Assembly: GCA_014859835.1 (NCBI GenBank)
Contig: JACZKW010000067.1
Span: forward strand, 1-18,848
Length of the DNA: 18,848 bases
Direction of reading: 5' to 3'
Source: UBA9653 sp014859835
GTDB taxonomy: Archaea; Thermoplasmatota; Thermoplasmata; UBA10834
Shown here: piece after piece, positions 13,799-18,848 of the stretch
Layout: every line of letters starts with the position of its first letter
How positions within the stretch are numbered: the stretch's first letter is position 1
Notes under the pieces: generated by a model
The model's input: the letters and a program-made list of their open reading frames with translations, nothing else
Told to the model about the DNA's origin: nothing
The model's database searches: none
Translations under genes and position numbers: made by a program

Positions 13799-14630
13799 AT
13801 CGTCCCTGCCTTTTTCTTCCCATCTCGTCGATGACCCTCGCCGCCTCCGACGTTGCGTTGTCCAAGCTGACTGGTATGTGCCTGAAATCATAGCCCATGT
13901 CCTTTAGCCTGGAGAACAGCTTCGAGAGTGATGAAAGTTCTATTCCTGCCTGCTCCAGCAGGTCCTTCCTATGAGCCAGGTCAGCCAAGGTTCCATCAAA
14001 CATTATCGATCTATTTATGACTATCACACGGTCCGCGAGGTCCGCCACCGCTTCCAAATCGTGTGTCGCCAGCAGCATGGTCCTCTTCATGCCATTCAGG
14101 AGGCCTATGAGGTCCGATCTGGCTCTTGGGTCCAATCCCGAGGTGGGCTCATCCAAGAGGAGTATGGCGGGCTCCATCGCCAATACGCCGGCGATCGCCA
14201 CCCTCTTCTTCATGCCATGGCTGAGCCTGTGTGGCACCCGTTTCGCCAGAGCCTCGGTGCCAGTGCTCCTCAGAGCATTCATCACTCTTCCCTGGATGTC
14301 GTCGAGGCCCAGGTTCTGGGGCCCGAAAGCGACATCTTCCTCGACCGTGGGCATGAATATCTGGTCGTCGGGGTCCTGGAACAGCATACCCAAATGCCGT
14401 CTCACCCTGTCCTCACTCCCATCATCCAGAGCATCGCCGTTCACGATGACCTTGCCTGTGAACGGGGTTCTGAAGCCCGCGATCAGGCTGAACAGGGTCG
14501 ATTTCCCCGCGCCGTTGGGACCTATTATCGCCACCTTCTCGCCTGACTCGACCTTGAATGATATCCCTTCGATCGCGGGTGTTCCGTCCTCGTACGAGAA
14601 CGACAGCCCGTCTATCTCCAGTATGCTCAT
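13797..14630 (-). CDS. cbiO: ECF-type nickel/cobalt importer ATPase
   Basis: 277 aa. ABC ATPase that energises metal uptake with CbiQ and CbiMN at the cytoplasmic membrane. Walker A GPNGAGKST (37-45), Q-loop Gln85 in FQDPDDQIF, signature LSHGMKKRVAIAG (136-148), Walker B ILLLDEP (156-162) with D160 and E161, and switch His190 are all present. The signature departs from the textbook LSGGQ but keeps the KKRVAIAG context of CbiO proteins. The C-terminal region of about 70 residues is typical of the family. The start is ATG 14630, overlapping the cbiQ stop as ATGA, which signals translational coupling. A longer frame to 14729 would lie inside cbiQ and is rejected. It is the last gene of the importer operon; the rps13 promoter lies downstream. 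Confidence 0.95.
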   Translation of the reverse strand: MSILEIDGLSFSYEDGTPAIEGISFKVESGEKVAIIGPNGAGKSTLFSLIAGFRTPFTGKVIVNGDALDDGSEDRVRRHLGMLFQDPDDQIFMPTVEEDVAFGPQNLGLDDIQGRVMNALRSTGTEALAKRVPHRLSHGMKKRVAIAGVLAMEPAILLLDEPTSGLDPRARSDLIGLLNGMKRTMLLATHDLEAVADLADRVIVINRSIMFDGTLADLAHRKDLLEQAGIELSSLSKLFSRLKDMGYDFRHIPVSLDNATSEAARVIDEMGRKRQGR

Positions 14631-15382
14631 GCGAATGCCCCCAGCTGGAATGTCATGAGGGTGCCGGAAACGACCGCGAACCATGCGATGAATGCGAGGT
14701 CCGCCGCTGCGAGCCTGGTCCGCCTCCATGTCTTCAGGTCGAAGTTGAAACCCCTCATCTTCAGCCCTTCATATCCCTTCTCGGCTCTGTCGGATGCCCT
14801 GACGAACACCATTCCAGCGGTGTAGCCGATTATCTTCAGGCTCCTCAGGTCGAATAGGCTCCTCCCACCTGAGAACCCCCTCGCCTTCCTGGCCGTCTTC
14901 ATCCTGCCGAGCTCATCGGCCATCAGCACTATGTACTTGTATGTCAACATCAGCAGTGTCGAGATGATCTTCGGGACACCCAGCCGCCTCAGCCCCGCGA
15001 ACAGTTGGAGGCTTTCGGTGGCGCTGGCAAGCACCAGGAGCGCGATGACGCACGCGCTCGTCCTCGCCCACATGCCTATTCCATGATCGATCCCAGCGAA
15101 TAGGAATACGGACACCGAAGCCATCAGGATGAACGGCAAGGCTCCTGCGTAGGCTTTGAGCAGGTGTCTGGCAGGGACCTGACTGAAGGCTGCGAAGACG
15201 ACCGAGTGCGCAAGAGCTGCGAATATGAGCTCCGTGACGGTCAGCATCGCCGCGACCGTCACGAACACGACGACGCCGACTATCTTCGCGCGCGCGTCGA
15301 GCTTGCCCATCCAGCTGGCTCTCGCATGCTCGTCGAGCTCATCGGTCCGTGTATGGTGTCCTCGAACATGCCCTACGATCAT
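14627..15382 (-). CDS. cbiQ: ECF-type nickel/cobalt importer transmembrane (T) component
   Basis: 251 aa. Integral membrane coupling protein linking the ATPase to the substrate-binding component. Hydrophobic segments lie at about 33-50, 53-75, 80-96, 105-125 and near the C-terminus (about 228-247). The two coupling helices carry Ala-Arg-Gly-type motifs, KARGF (about 167-171) and KMRGF (about 209-213), which contact the ATPase in this family. SLFDLRSLKIIGY and VRASDRAEKGYEGLKMRG are typical CbiQ sequence. The start ATG 15382 lies 6 bases after the cbiMN stop, and the gene's end overlaps cbiO. The N-terminal HVRGHHTRTDELDEHAR is hydrophilic and His-rich, a possible cytoplasmic metal-handling tail. 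Ni versus Co specificity is judged from the adjacent nikR. Confidence 0.93.
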   Translation of the reverse strand: MIVGHVRGHHTRTDELDEHARASWMGKLDARAKIVGVVVFVTVAAMLTVTELIFAALAHSVVFAAFSQVPARHLLKAYAGALPFILMASVSVFLFAGIDHGIGMWARTSACVIALLVLASATESLQLFAGLRRLGVPKIISTLLMLTYKYIVLMADELGRMKTARKARGFSGGRSLFDLRSLKIIGYTAGMVFVRASDRAEKGYEGLKMRGFNFDLKTWRRTRLAAADLAFIAWFAVVSGTLMTFQLGAFA

Positions 15383-15388
15383 CGATGC

Positions 15389-16384
15389 TCATTCCGCCGC
15401 TCTTCCGATCTTGAATATGTTCATCAATCCCAAACCCACTAATGCAGTCGCCACGAAGCCGAGGATGCCTGCGAACAGGGCAGCGAAATAAGTCTCGCCG
15501 TATTCGAAGGGAGAGGTCAGCATGGCATCGCCTTCATCCACGCCTGCGTCCTCCATCGTCTTCTCCAGCCCGTCCGCGCCCTCGCTCGAGTACATGAAGT
15601 AAAGTGGGAGCGCCAAGGCGAATACTATCAAGACGGCGACCGTCGCATGGGCAATCTTGGAGGACATGATACCCTTCAGCCCTTGTGCGGCTACATTCTT
15701 CTCAGAGATCAATCGGAACGCATTCGGGGACACGCTGAGCACATAAGCCGCGACAGCGACGGTTATCATTGCCTCGCCGATCGCTATCATCACATGGTAG
15801 CCTAGCATCGCAGGGATGGAGACGGTCGCAGCTATCCCATATGCGCCGTCTGATATGGCGTAGCTGACTGCCAGTTCCGCAGCGCAAGCAGATGCTGAGA
15901 CGAATACGGACGCCCATGCGCCCACGCCTATGGCGATGGCCGTGCCGAGGTTCATCTTTCCATGCCTAGTTGCAGTCTTGAGGGCCGCCAGGAATGGCTG
16001 GATAAGTGTGTAGACTCCCCATCCCGTCAATGGGGCTATGATGGCCATGTTGGTGGCGTTGAGTCCGAAAGCGGTGATCCCACCATCTCCGAACATCAGG
16101 GCCTGTATCAGCAGAATGACTGTCATCCCGACCATTGCGATGACCGGTCCTGCCAGGATCGCGAACAGCGCCGCGCCGACCAGGTGGCCAGTGGTGCCGC
16201 CACCTATCGGGAAGTTGAGCATCTGAGCCACGAATATCCCTGCAGATAGGACTGCTATCCTCGGAAGGTCCTTCTCTTTGAACTTCTTCCCGGATATCAG
16301 CAGTGCGACTGCGATCACGACCATGAATTCAATCCAACCGATGGCCGAGACCATCGGATCCATCAAACCGTCTGGTATGTGCAT
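15389..16384 (-). CDS. cbiM: ECF-type nickel/cobalt importer substrate-binding component, CbiM-CbiN fusion (NikMN type)
   Basis: 331 aa. Membrane S component that binds Ni2+/Co2+. The mature N-terminus must be Met-His, because in NikM the terminal amino group, His2 and His67 bind the metal; here the protein begins MHIPDGLMDP and His67 is exactly present in GGGTTGHLVG (61-70). This fixes ATG 16384 as start; a frame reaching 16471 would bury the motif and is rejected. Residues 1 to about 215 form the CbiM core. After about 240 there is a membrane helix (HATVAVLIVFALALPLYF), an extracytoplasmic loop with EGADGLEKTMEDAG, and a last helix, matching a fused CbiN/PDGLE domain. First gene of the operon, divergent from nikR across a 128-base gap with candidate NikR sites. 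Confidence 0.94.
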   Translation of the reverse strand: MHIPDGLMDPMVSAIGWIEFMVVIAVALLISGKKFKEKDLPRIAVLSAGIFVAQMLNFPIGGGTTGHLVGAALFAILAGPVIAMVGMTVILLIQALMFGDGGITAFGLNATNMAIIAPLTGWGVYTLIQPFLAALKTATRHGKMNLGTAIAIGVGAWASVFVSASACAAELAVSYAISDGAYGIAATVSIPAMLGYHVMIAIGEAMITVAVAAYVLSVSPNAFRLISEKNVAAQGLKGIMSSKIAHATVAVLIVFALALPLYFMYSSEGADGLEKTMEDAGVDEGDAMLTSPFEYGETYFAALFAGILGFVATALVGLGLMNIFKIGRAAE

Positions 16385-16397
16385 CTCATCTTCCCCA

Positions 16398-16446
16398 GTA
16401 ATACATTTTGTTAATTTCGTAATACCGAATTGCGACGAAGTATTTA
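16398..16446. promoter_or_regulatory. Candidate NikR operator: GTA-type elements at exact 21-bp period
   Basis: GTAATAC at 16398-16404 is repeated exactly at 16419-16425, and a third, weaker copy GTATTTA stands at 16440-16446. Start-to-start spacing is 21 bases both times, two helical turns. GTA-N-TAC is itself a small palindrome. NikR tetramers bind two half-sites about two turns apart (GTATGA-N16-TCATAC in E. coli), so the geometry fits. The first two elements flank an AT-rich stretch (16410-16417) that could be the cbiM box A; the third overlaps a candidate nikR box A. Binding is inferred. Confidence 0.55.
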
Positions 16447-16448
16447 TC
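16441..16448 (+). promoter_or_regulatory. Candidate box A for nikR
   Basis: TATTTATC lies about 42 bases before ATG 16486 and about 68 before ATG 16513. It would give transcription near 16471 and a leader of 15-42 bases, depending on which ATG is used. It overlaps the third GTA-type element, so NikR could repress its own gene. Confidence 0.4.
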
Positions 16449-16512
16449 TGTTCGCGAGCGCGCGCCTTCACGCAGGCGAATCATTATGTCGCACCTTCCC
16501 AATCCAAGGGTA

Positions 16513-16926
16513 ATGGCCAATAAGGAGCGAATATCTCTCAGCATCGAAAGCGACCTGATCAAGGAGTTCGATTCTATAGCCAACGGTCTGGGTCATCCGA
16601 CGCGGTCAAAGGCAGTGGGCGAAGCCATGAGGGAGTTCGTCGCAAAGAAGAAGTGGGACATGGCTGGGAAAGGCATCGTGCCAGGGGTCATACTGGTGAC
16701 ATACGATCATCACTCGCGAGGAGTCAATAACGCCCTAACCGAGCTTCAGCACGACTATCCCGATGTAGTCAACGCGACGATGCACGTCCACTTGTCGAAG
16801 CACACTTGCCTAGAGGTTATAGCATTCAAAGGGGAGGCCGATCGTGTCCGGTCATTGGCGAGAACACTTCAGTCTCAGAAGGGTGTCCTCGATCTCAAGC
16901 TCATATCCGCACCCTCTTCTCGATGA
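16513..16926 (+). CDS. nikR: Nickel-responsive transcriptional regulator NikR
   Basis: 137 aa from ATG 16513. The N-terminal ribbon-helix-helix domain (ERISLSIESDLIKEFDSIAN, 5-24, then HPTRSKAVGEAMREFV) binds DNA, and the C-terminal ACT-like domain binds Ni2+ and forms the tetramer. The four square-planar nickel ligands of E. coli NikR (H76, H87, H89, C95) correspond with a constant offset to H80, H91, H93 and C99 in LQHDYPD and HVHLSKHTCLEV. All are present, so the protein should sense nickel. An upstream in-frame ATG at 16486 would add nine residues (MSHLPNPRV); 16513 is preferred because 137 aa matches the family and AAGGG lies just before it, but 16486 is not excluded. Divergent from cbiMN, with a repeat-bearing operator region between. 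Confidence 0.95.
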   Translation: MANKERISLSIESDLIKEFDSIANGLGHPTRSKAVGEAMREFVAKKKWDMAGKGIVPGVILVTYDHHSRGVNNALTELQHDYPDVVNATMHVHLSKHTCLEVIAFKGEADRVRSLARTLQSQKGVLDLKLISAPSSR

Positions 16927-17021
16927 GTTCCATCGATTGAATTAAAAATGTGCAATAGTCTGCGTACTGACTGTGTTATGCCAAGTCATTGTTGAATCAA
17001 ATAGCGAATAGGCTCCGACCT

Positions 17022-17615
17022 TCAATGGCCCCCTATGAGTATGAGTACGATGGCCGTTCCGAGGCCTGCGATAACGAACCTCAAGCCGGTATAGACGATC
17101 ATCTCTTTGATCAGACTGCCAAGGTATGCGCCGAGGAAGAACAGGAAGCATAGTGTGACGACAGTCCCGGTTATGACCGCATCGTCGAGTGACATGAAGA
17201 AGAACGGGACCAGAGGGACGAAGGCGGCCAGGAGCGGAGCGATCCCATGCACCAACGCACTCACGGTTATGCTCACATTCATGGCATCCCTTCTGGTGCC
17301 CTCGACATTGCTGAGCATGGCCTTCTCAAGGGTCTTGTGACTGAGCATATGCTCTACCCTCTCCGCCTCATAGGCCCCCACCGCGCTAGATACGGCAAGT
17401 GCGACACCTGCCGCCAGACCAGTGGCCAGTATCAGTCGCTGCGCGATCTCCGGATGCACGCCGGTCTCCGCAACATAAGCCCCCAAGATGATACCTAGAA
17501 TAGTCAGTGCGCCATCGAACGCACCGATGACGAAGTACCTCCTGGCGATAGCGCCAGACTTCGTCAGCTCGAATTGGAACTTCATCCTTTTCAGCGATTC
17601 AGAGAGTCTCGACAT
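17022..17615 (-). CDS. VIT1/CCC1-related membrane protein (TIGR00267-like)
   Basis: 197 aa. Five hydrophobic segments at about 27-50, 58-82, 112-138, 143-166 and 171-194 match the VIT1/CCC1 vacuolar iron/manganese transporter fold. The family-like first helix reads FVIGAFDGALTILGIILGAY (28-47). Between helices two and three lies a charged helical insert (YEAERVEHMLSHKTLEKAML, 82-101), shorter than the metal-binding loop of eukaryotic VIT1 but with Glu/His residues. Archaeal members of this subgroup are uncharacterised; divalent metal export or storage is a reasonable guess. ATG 17615 lies 7 bases after the alaS stop, so it probably shares the alaS transcript. The 95-base gap to nikR holds no recognisable element. 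Confidence 0.8.
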   Translation of the reverse strand: MSRLSESLKRMKFQFELTKSGAIARRYFVIGAFDGALTILGIILGAYVAETGVHPEIAQRLILATGLAAGVALAVSSAVGAYEAERVEHMLSHKTLEKAMLSNVEGTRRDAMNVSITVSALVHGIAPLLAAFVPLVPFFFMSLDDAVITGTVVTLCFLFFLGAYLGSLIKEMIVYTGLRFVIAGLGTAIVLILIGGH

Positions 17616-17622
17616 CTGTCAC

Positions 17623-18848
17623 TCACTCTTTCTCCAGGGCTGCCTTGGCCGAAGCGACCGCGGAATCGAGCGCTTCCTCGATTCTGGCCGTCTCAGGTCC
17701 ACCTCCCTGGGCGAAATCTGGTTTGCCCCCACCGGAGCCGCCGACCATCTCCATGGCCTTCTTGATCAAAGGTCTGCAGTCCATGACCACGTCCTCGCTC
17801 CTGGCTATCACGATCTTCGCGCCACCCTGATCAGAGCCCAACACCGCCACAGTCTTGGGTTGCGCAATCAGCTGTTTCGCGAGGCTGACCAGGTGCTTCA
17901 TATCCTCAGACTGCAAGTGTCTAACAATCCTGATCCCATTGACTTGTGACGCCTTCTTGACCAGATCGTCGACGGTCTCGCCGACGAGCCCCTTCTTTAC
18001 GGAATCCAACTCCTTCCTCAGTCCGTTCCAATCGGCTACGAGCTTGTCGACCGCATCGGACATGTTCTCCGGGCTGGAGTTGAGTTTGACACTGACATCT
18101 TTTACCTCGTTCCAGACGGACATCATCTTCTCGACCGACGCCATGCCCGCAGTGAACTCCACCCTCACGACGCCGTCCTGGATGCGTCTGGTGCCCAGGA
18201 TCTTTATCGCCCCCACTTCGAGGGTGTTCTTGCAGTGTATGCCACCACACGCCTCGACGTCGAAGTCTCCGATCTTCACCACTCTGAGCTCCTTGCCTGG
18301 GACCGCACCTCCCTGGTACAGCCTGAACCCGTGCCTCTTCTCCGCAAGGGTCCTTTCCATGAACGAACTCTGGACCTTGGTCCCGGATAGGACGGTCTCG
18401 TTGGCTATCGTCTCGATCTTCTCGAGCTCGTCCTTTGTAAGGTCAGCGTAATGAGTTATGTCTAATCTGGCCGCATCAGGAGCTTTGTGCGCTCCCGTCT
18501 GCCATACATGGTTGCCTAGCACAGTTCTGGCCGCGCCGTTTATTATGTGTGTGGCTGTGTGATGGCGCTGGAGACGCCTTCTCCTCGCCTCGTCTATCGT
18601 GCATGTGATCAGCTTGCCCACCTTGGCCTGCATCTCGCCTTCGACCTTGTGGACGACGATGTTGCCTATCTTGTCGACATGGACGACCTTCATGTCCTTC
18701 ATGGTGCCAGTATCGCTTTCCTGGCCCCCACTCTCCGCGTAGAAACACGTCTTGTCGAGTATGACGAGATCGTTCACTATCGCCAGGACCTTCGCTCTGA
18801 ACTTGTATTTGTAAGAGTCCTTGAAGAACAGCTGCTTGGTCGCGGGGA
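17623..18848 (-). CDS. alaS: Alanyl-tRNA synthetase, C-terminal part (5' end outside window)
   Basis: About 408 residues of the C-terminal part; the frame is open through the right edge, and the aminoacylation domain lies beyond it. The first visible residues, PATKQLFFKDSYKYKF, match the linker before the editing domain. The editing domain then shows FYAESGGQESDTG, zinc-binding HHTATH and ACGGIHCKNT (the HxxxH and CxxxH pairs), and NGAARTVLG, which clear mischarged Ser/Gly-tRNA(Ala). A coiled-coil stretch follows (DKLVADWNGLRKELDSVKKG), then the C-terminal C-Ala/DHH-like domain with GGSGGGKPDFAQGGGP. A GTG at 18777 is an internal codon, not the start. It is followed by the VIT-like gene at 7 bases. 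Confidence 0.96.
   Translation of the reverse strand, partial: PATKQLFFKDSYKYKFRAKVLAIVNDLVILDKTCFYAESGGQESDTGTMKDMKVVHVDKIGNIVVHKVEGEMQAKVGKLITCTIDEARRRRLQRHHTATHIINGAARTVLGNHVWQTGAHKAPDAARLDITHYADLTKDELEKIETIANETVLSGTKVQSSFMERTLAEKRHGFRLYQGGAVPGKELRVVKIGDFDVEACGGIHCKNTLEVGAIKILGTRRIQDGVVRVEFTAGMASVEKMMSVWNEVKDVSVKLNSSPENMSDAVDKLVADWNGLRKELDSVKKGLVGETVDDLVKKASQVNGIRIVRHLQSEDMKHLVSLAKQLIAQPKTVAVLGSDQGGAKIVIARSEDVVMDCRPLIKKAMEMVGGSGGGKPDFAQGGGPETARIEEALDSAVASAKAALEKE

Noticed and set aside
14204..14227. LSHGM in CbiO as a defective ABC signature
   Set aside because: The flanking KKRVAIAG is intact and CbiO proteins tolerate variation here; all other catalytic motifs are present, so loss of function is not suggested.
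16942..17151. 69-codon minus-strand frame overlapping the end of the VIT-like gene
   Set aside because: Out-of-frame with the membrane protein, with no motif and no ribosome-binding site.
18775..18777. GTG at 18777 as the start of a 384-residue protein
   Set aside because: The frame continues upstream to the window edge with alanyl-tRNA synthetase sequence, so the codon is internal.

Overview
The window is a gene-dense stretch of a euryarchaeal chromosome. Marker genes include the large subunit of the archaeal D-family DNA polymerase, archaeal-type uS13-uS4-uS11-Rpo3 (RpoD with an iron-sulfur domain), an archaeal Nog1 GTPase, a NikR regulator and a CbiMN/CbiQ/CbiO metal importer. Several start sites show strong Shine-Dalgarno sequences, including some at TTG starts, and several intergenic regions hold archaeal box A (TATA-like) sequences close to the start codon. 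Gene content and the moderately high GC suggest Thermoplasmatota or a related lineage, but that placement is inference. There is no sign of phage, transposon or CRISPR, and no gene-free stretch longer than about 220 bases.

Layout. Positions 2-3631 (+) hold the tail of a probable coiled-coil protein and four tightly spaced genes: an SPFH-domain protein ending in three zinc ribbons, then three related zinc-ribbon proteins, two of them with C-terminal membrane segments. This resembles the Bacillus subtilis pspA-ydjGHI membrane-stress operon and is the most intriguing cluster here. Positions 3637-6019 (-) hold hutU (urocanase) followed by a fusion of a ModE-like winged helix with a Nudix hydrolase. 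Nog1 (6116-7090, +) diverges from hutU. An ATP-cone protein (7128-7598, -) diverges from the PolD large subunit (7815-11096, +).

Positions 11103-13622 (-) hold the operon rps13-rps4-rps11-rpoD, preceded by a leader that can fold into a compact three-way junction. Positions 13797-16384 (-) hold the importer cbiMN-cbiQ-cbiO. It diverges from nikR (+) across an intergenic region with GTA-type elements spaced exactly 21 bp apart, a likely nickel-responsive operator. Finally (-) come the 3' two-fifths or so of alaS, running off the window end, and downstream a VIT1/CCC1-like membrane protein.

How the parts work together. NikR next to the importer argues for nickel as substrate. The ribosomal and Rpo3 genes couple synthesis of small-subunit proteins to RNA polymerase assembly. 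The Nudix regulator may link NAD/ADP-ribose status to the neighbouring NAD-dependent urocanase. The SPFH/zinc-ribbon cluster probably forms a membrane-associated complex. The last two roles are inferences.
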